This document shows, one piece after another, positions 21,810 to 30,885 of a DNA stretch of 64,000 nucleotides (positions are counted from its first letter, which is position 1; the number at the start of each line of letters is the position of its first letter). The notes beneath the pieces are model-generated. The model was not told the DNA's origin, ran no database searches, and saw nothing but the letters and a program-made list of their open reading frames with translations. Location: assembly GCA_001599755.1 (NCBI GenBank), contig BCHX01000002.1:5190330-5254329 (forward strand), given 5' to 3'. This DNA comes from Gliomastix tumulicola. Its lineage: Eukaryota > Ascomycota > Sordariomycetes > Hypocreales > Bionectriaceae. Position numbers and translations under genes: made by a program.

Positions 21810-22342
21810 CTAATCTTTCCTTTCGCAAATCCCCCGCTGTTTAGTGTGGCGGGCCTATAGCCTATAGACAGAAGCGTACGAATGCTTCGTTGATAATTAG
21901 TCCTTTGTCGACAGAGTCACCTGACTGAATTGATCTCGATATTTATATTACATGCCTGTCCCTCTCCGTGTTGTCTTTTTATGGACGATTACAGCCGCTT
22001 ACAAACTCGCTTAGCATTCCTTTTATTTATTTAAATCGCGGAATAGTTTCCATCCCTTTGTGTCCTGCATTCTTCGGTAACGGACGAACAACGGAAACGT
22101 GATTCACAGCGGCGGGTTGGCTGTGACAAAGAAATTCCCGGAGTGATCAACTGCCACACGTGGATAGCGGAGGCTCTGACTGACTTTAAATAAGCCCCTA
22201 CGCATCCTACTCAGTGATGATCTTACTCTCCATCTTCCGCCATCAAGTCATCAAGCTTTAGTACTGCATCAAGGCCACCGGGTCTCTCTCCTTGATAATC
22301 CCAATCGCCGCCTCTCGTTTAGAACACGACCCTTCAACCAGC
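21810..22342. other. Spacer with the promoter of the small Cys/His protein
   Basis: About 530 bp without a gene. CTTTAAATAAG near 22185-22194 is a possible TATA element for the downstream small gene. Confidence 0.45.
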
Positions 22343-22660
22343 ATGTCAGCAGGTGACTCCAAGACAGACGCTTCGCAGGGCCAGGGCACCTGCCCCTACC
22401 TCTACGGCAACCAGACGCCCTGCGATCAGTCCTGCACCACGGCTCACATCCACGTCCCTCACATGCCCATCGACGCTCGCAGCATCTACATCCCCGTCGA
22501 TGACCCCCACTGGGTCATTATTCAGAACTTACGAGCGGCTCAGGAAGGCCGGCCGGCCATTGCCGCGGATGAGCCTCGTTCGGAGTGGGATGCACCCATC
22601 ATCGTCGACCCGCAAGCGGCTGACTACGAGGAGATTCTCCAGATTGTTGGAGGGACCTAG
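22343..22660 (+). CDS. Small protein with a CCCH-like Cys/His motif (unrecognised)
   Basis: A single exon of 105 residues; ATG 22343 follows CCAGC. Residues 17-40 contain C17, C27, C31 and His35/37/40, a spacing of C-x9-C-x3-C-x3-H that resembles, but does not match, the C-x8-C-x5-C-x3-H zinc finger. The middle has IYIPVDDPHWVII and the C-terminus is acidic. No signal peptide or membrane segment. I do not recognise the family. It lies downstream of another orphan Cys-bearing protein in the same orientation. Coding status rests on the clean start, the balanced composition and the motif; function is unknown. Confidence 0.55.
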   Translation: MSAGDSKTDASQGQGTCPYLYGNQTPCDQSCTTAHIHVPHMPIDARSIYIPVDDPHWVIIQNLRAAQEGRPAIAADEPRSEWDAPIIVDPQAADYEEILQIVGGT

Positions 22661-23405
22661 GGGCCACACGCAAGAAATCAGTGCAGTTGGAACCTTTGTT
22701 CGATCACGAGGTTAAGCAATGGCAGTACTTGGCGGACGAGGCAATCACGGAATCCGGGTTGGGGTGCGCGTTGGCGAGGCGAGGCCTCTTTGTGTCTGGG
22801 TGTTAACTGGAGGGGGAGTATTTAGCACCGATGTAGAGACAACGCAGCATTCTGACGACAGGCTTCGCCGTCCCTTTGCCAAAATACTCAGAAGTGAGAC
22901 CCAAACCCGACTCTCATCAAGCCCCGCCACATCGTAATCGACATCCACCTATCCCCCCGTCCCACAAAGACAAAGTGGAAAGAGAAAAATCAGCCATCAA
23001 AATGGTGACAGATAAGAGTCCCCAGATCCACCCAATCGGAGCGCAGAAAGCGGAACATGTGTTCCTCGAACCGCTCCAAAAGGGGCGGTGATCCGAGTGG
23101 ATCCAAGTGTGAGAAATAGCATCAAGATAAGAGGCAACTTGGAAACGGGGCTAAAGTGACCTGGCCCTCTTACGAACTCCAGTGAGCGAGTCAGGTACTG
23201 GACCCTGAAAGCCCAAGTACTGCTTTCACTGACGCCATGGACTCAAGACCCTTTGTTCACCGAGTCTAGACTCTCTTCCCGCTGGTCCCGCCCCCCTGCC
23301 CAATTCCCTCTTTCCTTTTGAAATTTCCCTCTTTATTTTCTCTTTCTCCTTATCTATTCTTGCTGTGAAGAAGTTCGCTTTGTGAGTGACTTTCCTGGCC
23401 TAAAA
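22661..23405. other. Spacer upstream of the SET gene
   Basis: About 745 bp. Its last part is a long CT-rich tract (about 23271-23362), typical of a fungal leader near the transcription start. Nothing else was recognised. Confidence 0.5.
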
Positions 23406-24559
23406 ATGACCGAAATCTGGACGCCGGACCGGGCTGAGCTCCGGAAACGGCCCCACGCCTCGCCGGGCAGTCCGTTCCTGACGCTCCGGGGCGGTGCTAC
23501 GGCGTACCTTCACCCGAATCTCGCCGTTGAAGTCGATGCGGTCAAGGGACGCAAGGTGGTAGCGAGCCAGTCGATTCGAGAGCGGGAGGTCGTGATAGTC
23601 GACACGCCGTATGCGCTGGTGCCAGCAATGGAGCAGGATGAGCCTCCCTTCGTCCCCTGCAGCAACAGCGACTGCAATCGGAGAATTCCGCGGACCAGCG
23701 GGTTGAGGATACACTGCGAGAAGAAGTGCACAGTTGAGGTATCTTGGTGCAGTTCGGAGTGCCGCTCGCGTGACAGCAGACGCCACGGCATGGAGTGCTC
23801 GTGGCTCAAGGAGCTGTCTCCTCAGATCCGGGCCGCTCATGGGGAGTCTGACTTTGGGCTCCTCTGGTTGATTGTGAGAATTGTTATCTCGAAGCAGATT
23901 GCGGGAGAGCGGGCAGAAAATCAGACGACGAATGCCATGTCAGAAGACCATTTCGATAGGAAAGGATGGGACGCTGTGTGGAACCTCGAGGGGGACGTCC
24001 AAGCTTTCTCTGAAGAACGCATCGCCTACTGGACACAGCTCACCAAGACATATCTCCAGAGCAGTCTCCTCGAAGCCCGATTGTCCGCAGACGAGACTGT
24101 AAACCTCATCTGCAAAGTCGAGCTCAACTCGTTCGGTCTCTATCCAGGCGTCACTGGCGAGTACCCCGTGGAATCGTTCGTCAGTCGCGGTGAATACTAC
24201 GGGGGCGGGGTCTACCCCACGGCAGCCATGTTCAACCATGCATGCTGTCCGAATGTGAGAGAAGAATGGGCAACAGTTCATGAGCCCCCTCCCTTTTTGA
24301 GTGCCGTCACTTACCGCATCCTTTCTAGGTCACCCACAGGCTCGATGTGTTGGGACGGAGGATATTTGAAGCCAATCGTGACATTCAACAGGGAGAGGAG
24401 TGTTGTATTTCGTATTTCGATCTCGTGGAGTTCATGGAGACGACGGCACGCCGGGCTGAGATCAAGAAGAGCTGGAGCTTTGACTGTGGCTGTACGCGGT
24501 GTGTCGAGGAGGGAGAATATGAGCTGCCGCATTTTCTGAAGGAGTTTGATTTATTTTGA
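23406..24559 (+). CDS. SET-domain lysine methyltransferase with inserted MYND zinc finger (SMYD-like)
   Basis: Transfers methyl groups from S-adenosylmethionine to protein lysines. Two exons (23406-24254 and 24329-24559) give 359 residues; the 74-bp intron splits the SET core right after FNHACCPN. The N-terminal SET part (VVASQSIREREVVIVDTPYAL, about 51-71) is followed by a MYND-like finger: Cys85, Cys90, Cys104, Cys108, Cys115, Cys119, His127 and Cys131. The SET core has FNHACCPN (276-283), EECCISYFD (306-314) and the post-SET cluster DCGCTRC, so cofactor and substrate residues look intact. This is the split-SET layout of SMYD enzymes. The ATG at 23406 is the first true ATG in frame. Targets in fungi of this type are largely unknown; it could act on histones or other proteins. 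Confidence 0.88.
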
Positions 24560-25357
24560 GGAGCGATTGTTAGGAGGCATACATATGAACCCCTCCTTCA
24601 GAGTCCTCAATTGCACTGGCGAAGGCAACCGGTGTTTAACGAAGAATGATCAAGAGGGCACAATGTCAGAATTCTTGTGCTCAGGATATAAAGTAACTTC
24701 TTCTCTCATAGACATAGGATGATCCAGAATAGATCTTTAAGCCTCTGATTTATTTGTGAGACAGTGGCCAACGACCAGATTGAGGCGGTGAAAGCACTTC
24801 TAAGCTACGGTGCCACCATTGACCTAGACTCAAAGCAAAACTACGCTCAGAAGTCGCTCTGGCTCCTTCGTCGGTTACTCCCACTCATTTGTTCTATTGA
24901 TTTTCACACCACTGGCTTTTCAGACCGCGAGATAAGAAAGCACCTGGCTCAGATTTCACTTCAAATGGGCACAACTTTATTCGTTCTTTAGTTCTTTATT
25001 TAGTCGGTTAGGGAAATAATGTTTGTCGTCTACTGCAGGTCGAATACTGGCTCAATCTAGTTTGCCTGCTTCTCGACTCTAAGGGGAGGGAACCGCCATA
25101 TCCTGTAGCTCTATCTCCTTCCGATCCTCGTGATATTTTCAACGGGTCGTGGAGAGCTTATATAGACATTCGGACTATCCAACTTTATGGACTTTCTCAT
25201 TCTCGGATCTATCGTCTCAATGTCGCCCTTACAAATTCATTAGACTCAAATCATTCGCTACCAGTCGCTCCATCCAAATATGGATGACACCGCGATTTGG
25301 AATCCGGATGCTTGTCCTGGATATGCTGTCTCAAACACATTCTCCGCTCTGGCACAC
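24560..25357. other. Spacer with an ankyrin-like relic
   Basis: About 800 bp between the SET gene and the 3' end of the BTB gene. Apart from the ankyrin-like fragment at 24767-24991 I see no coding sequence. Confidence 0.5.
24767..24991 (+). pseudogene. Ankyrin-repeat gene relic
   Basis: An open stretch directly preceded by a splice-acceptor-like GACAG encodes ANDQIEAVKALLSYGATIDL, a good match to the second helix and loop of an ankyrin repeat. After about 25 residues the similarity stops and the frame runs into unrelated residues and a stop. No upstream exon with matching phase is visible. I read it as a degraded fragment of an ankyrin gene, perhaps related to the ankyrin genes at 4.7-13.4 kb. 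It could also be the terminal exon of an unrecognised gene. Confidence 0.4.
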
Positions 25358-26398
25358 TCACAGCCAATCCTCGTCAGGCTCCCTCAAAATGACCCTCCAG
25401 AAGCGCCCCATGAACTGGCGATCGATGTTTTTCATGATCCCAGCATCATCAAGCCCAGAGACATGGTGGCGTTCCAGACCATTCCTCTCGAGGAGATGAT
25501 CGTAGACAACGCTGCGCATACGATCAAACTCCGCCACACCGCTCGGCCTCCAGTAGTTCGTGAACACAGCGACCATCGCGATGACCTCGCGCGCCACGTA
25601 CGGGTACGGGTGCTCGAAGACGTGCTCCGCGAAGACGCGGGCGCGGGCGTGCTTGAAGTGGAGGCCCGACTGCCTGACCGCCTCGCGGAAGTCCACGGCC
25701 AGGTGGTAGGCGACGGACCACTTCAGGGCGTCGGCCTGGTAATAGTCGGCGAGCACGAGCAGGTCCAGGTGGAAGGAGATCGAGTAACTGTTCGGGTCCA
25801 CTGGAGGCTTGGCCAGGCTGCCCAGCCATTTCGGTGGAGGGTTATATGCAAACCTGAAGGGGCTCGGCTCTGGGAGCAGGACAGGGTAGGCCTTGTGGTT
25901 GATGCGCTGATCACGGGTGGGGAGGGCGAGTCTCCGCACGAACTTCTTGTCATACCATCCGGTCTCGAGGAAGTCAAAGAATGCGTCAAAGACGTCAAAG
26001 TCGACATCGTTCATCGTGATTGTTCGGCTGACCGACTCCATCCAGGGTCCGTTGATCATCTTGTCAAAGTACGACGACCTCTTCACAAGAGTATCGGCTC
26101 GCGTGGAGTAGGTCTCGCTGCCGACGAGAAACTTGAACATGTCAGACTTGAAGACGAAATTGCCGCCGTCAGTCGGGTCTGGGGTCTCTGGACTTGCCTT
26201 CAGAATCAGATTCTCGAACGCGCTGCTGAGTCCGCCGATCGGCGCCTGGCAACGGAAGGTGAACTGGACCGGCGGACTAGGGGGCGACGGAGTGGCTGCC
26301 CCCTCGGTCCGGGTATTAGACTCTCGAATAGTCTCTGCTAGTTCATGCGCGATCTTAATGAGCTCGTCATCTACGGGCTGATACTTCGAAGATGACAT
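25358..26398 (-). CDS. BTB/POZ-domain protein
   Basis: A single exon of 346 residues; the first true ATG is at 26398 (upstream in-frame starts are GTG). The N-terminal 60 residues are polar and Pro-rich. The BTB/POZ fold is visible in FKFLVGSETYSTRADTLVKR, SSYFDKMINGPWMES, RTITMNDVDFDVFDAFFDFL and the LDLLVLADYYQADALKWSVA helices. BTB domains mediate dimerisation and often deliver substrates to Cullin-3 ubiquitin ligase. The fungal-specific C-terminus (VFEHPYPYVAREVIAM) is also typical of small fungal BTB proteins. No other domain is seen. Its specific partner is unknown. Confidence 0.88.
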   Translation of the reverse strand: MSSSKYQPVDDELIKIAHELAETIRESNTRTEGAATPSPPSPPVQFTFRCQAPIGGLSSAFENLILKASPETPDPTDGGNFVFKSDMFKFLVGSETYSTRADTLVKRSSYFDKMINGPWMESVSRTITMNDVDFDVFDAFFDFLETGWYDKKFVRRLALPTRDQRINHKAYPVLLPEPSPFRFAYNPPPKWLGSLAKPPVDPNSYSISFHLDLLVLADYYQADALKWSVAYHLAVDFREAVRQSGLHFKHARARVFAEHVFEHPYPYVAREVIAMVAVFTNYWRPSGVAEFDRMRSVVYDHLLERNGLERHHVSGLDDAGIMKNIDRQFMGRFWRVILREPDEDWL

Positions 26399-27521
26399 GT
26401 TGAGCAGCGTTTTGAGGTGGTGAAATATGATTCGGATCTCAAGAGCTCGATCTTGAGTTGTTGAGTGATCTTGGGTGCGAATTGGGTATAGAAGGTTGGT
26501 TGAGAAGAACAAAGGGTCCGACACAGTCGACAGTCAAGTGGCCTAATATAAACACTTCGCAACCCAGTCACTTTCTAACGTCTAAGTCTGTTGGACTACA
26601 TCATTCACGGGCCGGGAGTTGGCAAAGAAGTGATGAACAAATGGTGAACCTTTCGGCTGTGAAGAGATCCAGACGGCAAGTTTCCAAGGAACCTCTCCTC
26701 ACACATCCATCGCCCTACTGCTTATTCTAATCTACTCTGGTTGTCAGGTAAGTAGGTATTTCAGGCGACGTGATATATCGTTCATGCACTTTCTCGATTC
26801 TGCACACCTTCTGCACATGTTTCGACTGTCAAAAAAAAAGGACCTGAACAAACCAGTCGAACTATATAATTCACGTTAAATGTTCGTTTCTGGTGAGATT
26901 ATCAAGCATGCTCTGTGAAAGTACATTCTCTCACTTCGGCTCTCCTTGAGGCGCAATGCCTCCAGACGCACAGACTTTTTTTTGCATTATAAGACAGTTA
27001 CCTGGGATACAAAGCGATCTGAGAGATGATCTGAGAGAGAGGGTGGAAGCTTCGGTTTGAGACTCTGGGTATCGGACCGGCATGATTTTAGATGCAAAGG
27101 GCATAGAGGTAGAGCTCCGAACAGGGTAAAACGCGTCCTTGAAGTAGTCCAAGAGTCCTAAAAGTAAGATTTGCCGTTTTCACGTGAACAATAGGTGTTG
27201 GCTGTGAAAAGGGGGGAAGGTCAAGGCCTAGGCTTGAGAGACGTCAGGAAGTCAGATCTTCAACTAATGCTACCACTGCCTAGTCTCAACCATCGTCAAC
27301 TTGATAATTTTCTCAATCAACTCCAAATGAATAGCAAGATTTATTTTTTTGTGGATGAAGCAGAGCGATGTTGGTGCGAGTCAATTGATACGTCATTATG
27401 GGGTATCTTCTCAGATCCATGTGAGTCATCTTATGAGTCAACGCCCTCATCCAAAACCGACCTACTATGCGTTCAACGCAAAATCGGCTTTATCTATCTC
27501 TCTCATCTCACTACACATACC
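26399..27521. other. Divergent spacer, BTB gene and unrecognised 382-residue gene
   Basis: About 1.1 kb without a supported gene. An open reading frame extends upstream of the chosen ATG at 27522, but its 5' part is AT-rich and unlike coding sequence. Confidence 0.5.
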
Positions 27522-28670
27522 ATGGAAACTCTTAAAATTTCAACCATCATCAACAGGAAATACCAAGTACTCGACCGGTCAGGCCATCTTCCGTTCAGCA
27601 TCGTCTTCGGTCTCTGTCGCCGGTCGGCTGAAGATGCAGACCCTCGACCCCTCGTCATCAACACAGCTGAGACGATTCTCGACGTCCCCTACGCCCTGAA
27701 GCACGAACTTCTATCAATTCATAGGAAAGATGCAGAGACCAAGCGCGGATTTCTCGTAGACGTGGGGAAACTGGATCAGTTCGAGGGCGTGAATTCCACC
27801 GTGACGCTCTCTTCGCGGGTAGGCAGAGAAAAGAACTGGAAGGAGAGTCTGGCAGTGTACGAGTATCAGGTCGAGCCTGGAAGTATGCTCGCGTCTTTGT
27901 TTGAGCCAGGAAACAACTACGAAATCCGAATCAAGAAGGGCGGTCCTGCTGGTGGGAGAGGACCCGGTGATTTTGGCGGAAGAGGGCACACATATATCGA
28001 CACGACTGGGAGTCCAGAATCAACTGCGTCGCCAAAACTAGTCTATGACAGAGCCGACGGGCGTGCCAGTTTCTTGGCAGTGGACTCTCTCCCTTGGCCC
28101 CCAGCGATCGAGACTCGAATGCGACTCAGTCAAAGCAAACACGCCACTCTCGAAATCACCGTCTTGAATCAGGGCGAAGACACCGTCACAGTCCAGACCC
28201 GCGGCCGTCACCGATATCTCTCGCCCTGGGGACCGATGTATCCGCGGGAGGAGTATTCATCCCGTCCTCGCCTCATCGATTCGCAAACGCCAGCGCCCAG
28301 CGGACATCTGCAGATCTTCGACCTTCTTACGAAAGATGTCGTGCGCGAAGTGACCAAGCCGCCCATCTGCCAACTGTACGGGCCCCACGATCCTCGGCCG
28401 AAGCTGGAGTCCCTTGTCGTGCTCAAGCCCGGCGAGCCGTTGGTCCGGGAGGTAGATATCAGCGGGCTGCTGTCCAAGCTTCCAGATGGCATGTATGGTC
28501 TTCGGATGGAGTCGAGGGGTATGTGGTGGTGTCCCGGGAGCCACGAAGACTGGAGAGACGAAGATGATGATCGCGTCCCAAATCACCTGTACAAGACTCT
28601 GGTTCCTCCGCTGGTCCTGCAGTGTGAGGATATCGTCGAAGTGCACGTCTCAAATGGAGCCGCGGTCTAG
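27522..28670 (+). CDS. Unrecognised 382-residue protein
   Basis: A single exon. ATG 27522 sits in CATACCATGGAA, a good start context, and protein-like composition begins there, although the frame is open further upstream. The first half has alternating hydrophobic patterns suggesting beta strands (KISTIINRKYQVLDR, PFSIVFGLCRR, FLVDVGKLDQFEG), followed by a Gly-rich loop GGPAGGRGPGDFGGRGH at about residues 141-157. The second half continues with beta-like segments (ATLEITVLNQGEDTVTVQT). There is no signal peptide, membrane segment or catalytic motif that I recognise. The even spread of hydrophobic residues argues for a folded beta-rich protein, perhaps two sandwich domains. Function unknown. 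Confidence 0.65.
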   Translation: METLKISTIINRKYQVLDRSGHLPFSIVFGLCRRSAEDADPRPLVINTAETILDVPYALKHELLSIHRKDAETKRGFLVDVGKLDQFEGVNSTVTLSSRVGREKNWKESLAVYEYQVEPGSMLASLFEPGNNYEIRIKKGGPAGGRGPGDFGGRGHTYIDTTGSPESTASPKLVYDRADGRASFLAVDSLPWPPAIETRMRLSQSKHATLEITVLNQGEDTVTVQTRGRHRYLSPWGPMYPREEYSSRPRLIDSQTPAPSGHLQIFDLLTKDVVREVTKPPICQLYGPHDPRPKLESLVVLKPGEPLVREVDISGLLSKLPDGMYGLRMESRGMWWCPGSHEDWRDEDDDRVPNHLYKTLVPPLVLQCEDIVEVHVSNGAAV

Positions 28671-29228
28671 CGTTTCCAGCAGAGCCTCGAAATAGCAATA
28701 GAGATCACATGAGTATCAAGACAGATCACGACAGCAGACCCTTCGGATTATCACGGTCCAGAAGCTCCCAGCTTTCCTTTGCTTTGCCGCCGAGACAGCT
28801 TCCCCGCCTGGAAACGAGGGTATCCTTGCGCAAAGGCCGGGACCAGGAAATAAAGGGCTTGTGACTCGGCCACATATCATGATCAAGGGTTCATTCCAGG
28901 GGCATCATTAGCAGTAGCCACTTCTGTAAAATCCTTAAAGGATGGCAACCCACTCTGGGTGGTTGACGAGAAGGGTCTTTGGTGGTCTCTCGGATTCTAG
29001 TCGGTGAGCGAGAGTCGACCCCTGAACGTGCCCTGTGATTGTTTATCGCTGCTCTTTGAGTCTTTTAATACGAGATTGACACCCCCTAATTTGATTGATG
29101 GATGAAGTCATGGGCCCCTGGACTGTACGACCTCGGGACATTAAAAACGCCACCATCAGCACCACTAGTCGCTGTTACAGTGGCAGCGTTACCTTGCCTC
29201 CAAATCCCTCTTGGGCTTCAAGACCATC
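28671..29228. other. Spacer upstream of the monooxygenase
   Basis: About 560 bp of 3' flank and promoter. TTTTAATACGAG near 29064 is a weak TATA-like site. No gene seen. Confidence 0.45.
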
Positions 29229-30604
29229 ATGACGGTGAATCCCTCCAAAGTCATCGTCTGCGGCGGCGGCCCAATCGGCCTGGTTGTCGCCCACGCTCTC
29301 AGCAGAGCCAACATCGATTACGTTGTCCTCGAGCGCCAGGATGACATAGTCGTCGACCTCGGCGCGTCCACGATCGTCTGGCAGTCGACGCTGAGGATCA
29401 TGTCCCAGTTCGGCATCCTAGATCGCGTCAGGGAGATCGGCGTGCCAATCACGAAGACAGTCATGCGGCCTGCGACCGACCAGCCTCGCTACGGTGTGAT
29501 ATCGCTCGACGACTGGAGAAGGGAGTGAGTGAAATCGCCGCCCATGACGTGTTTTGTGCTAATTGCGCCAGCTTCGGTGAGGATGGGTATATCCTCGATC
29601 GTGCCGATCTTCTTCGTGTGCTTTATGAGACACTAGACGACAAGAGCAAGGTTTTGACGAGCAAGAAAGTGACCGAGGTCATCAGTGAAGACGAGGGCGT
29701 CGTGGTCAAATGCGCCGATGGAAGTAGCTACGAGGGATCCCTAGTCATCGGTGCCGACGGCATTGGGAGCGCCGCCCGCAAAGCCATACGTGGCCTCGCT
29801 CTCAAAGCTGGCACCGACGCCGACGAGGAGAGACCGTTCCGCTCGACATATCGAATGCTTTGGTTCTCAGCTCCGCGGCCAGACAAACTGCCAAAAGGTG
29901 CTGGGATCATTGCATTCGCCACGCCAGCGTCCACGCAGTCTGTCTGTGGCGACGAAAAGGCCTGGTTCTTCGTCTACGAGCGCCTGGAGACGGAGACGAA
30001 TGAAAAGGCCGTCTACACGGAGAAGGACATCAACGAGATGGTAGCGAAATGGGGACATCTCATCGCCGACGAGGGTCTCCGCATAAAAGACCTCTTCGCT
30101 ACACGTCAAAAGGCAGGCCTCATCAACCTTGACGAAGGGATCATCAAGCACTGGAGCGGCGGCCGCATCGTCCTCGTCGGCGACTCGGTGCACAAATTCA
30201 CGCCCAGCTCCGCGCTCGGCTACAACAACGGCGTGCAGGACGTCGCTGTCGCGCTCAACGAGATTGTTCCCCTTATTCGTGATTGTGGCAATCCCTCCGT
30301 CGAAGCGCTCGGTTCAGCATTCGCCCGCTACAAGGAGCAGCGCACGCGGTCGCTGTCCAAGGACTACGAGGAGTCGGCCATGGCGACGCGCTCCCAGACG
30401 TACGACAACTTCTTCCTCTGGGTGCTCTGTCGCCTTCTCATCCCATACTTTGGGTTCGTGCAGAAATTGTTGCTGAAACTGAACATGAATGAGCGACTCG
30501 GCAAGTCACGGACGCTCGACTTCGTGCCCGGCACTGAGCCGTTTTCTGGCAAGATTCCGTGGAGCTTTCCCATGAAAGGGGCTGCAGACAAAGACACGAA
30601 GTGA
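29229..30604 (+). CDS. FAD-dependent monooxygenase (secondary-metabolism type)
   Basis: Flavoprotein hydroxylase/epoxidase, 442 residues from two exons (29229-29524 and 29572-30604; 47-bp intron GTGAGT to CCAG). The dinucleotide-binding motif VIVCGGGPIGLVVA is at 8-21 and the FAD-contact motif VIGADGIGS lies mid-chain. A GD motif follows in LVGDSVHKFTPSSALGYNNG, the form found in PaxM-like and kynurenine-3-monooxygenase-like fungal enzymes. ATG 29229 gives the normal N-terminus just before the Rossmann strand. A hydrophobic stretch near the end (FFLWVLCRLLIPYFGFVQ) could associate with a membrane. The MFS transporter starts 281 bp downstream on the same strand, so the pair may make and export, or detoxify, a small molecule. 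There is no synthase in the window. Confidence 0.9.
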
Positions 30605-30696
30605 ATACCGCTGCATTATCAGCTGAGCGATATTAATTCAATTGAATCTATTCCCTGTTTCATCTTCTACATTGACTCTCGACCGTCATATCGCCG

Positions 30697-30714
30697 CCGA
30701 AGCCGGCGCTTCGG
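30697..30714. promoter_or_regulatory. 18-bp inverted repeat in the monooxygenase-transporter spacer
   Basis: CCGAAGC and GCTTCGG form perfect 7-bp arms around CGGC, 172 bp before the MFS start. Arms with CGG/CCG ends are typical of fungal Zn2Cys6 regulator sites, which may co-control the pair. A role as a 3'-end hairpin of the monooxygenase transcript is also possible. Confidence 0.45.
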
Positions 30715-30885
30715 AAGTGCCACCGGCTGCCGATCCCCGATATAGCTTGGCAACGGGCCGCAAAACTGTCGCGTGACTCCCTCTAAACCCCTCATCGGAC
30801 GGGGGACGGTGTCTATTAAATGATCGCGGGGCGCAGTATCACTACTGTTCTTTCCTAGCCATTGTCCATACCAAAGACACCCATC

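Noticed and set aside
25280..26341. 353-codon frame antisense to the BTB gene
   Set aside because: No domain resemblance; the sense strand gives a convincing BTB fold.
27195..27521. Upstream extension of the 382-residue protein
   Set aside because: Frame is open, but the residues are AT-driven and ATG 27522 has a much better context.
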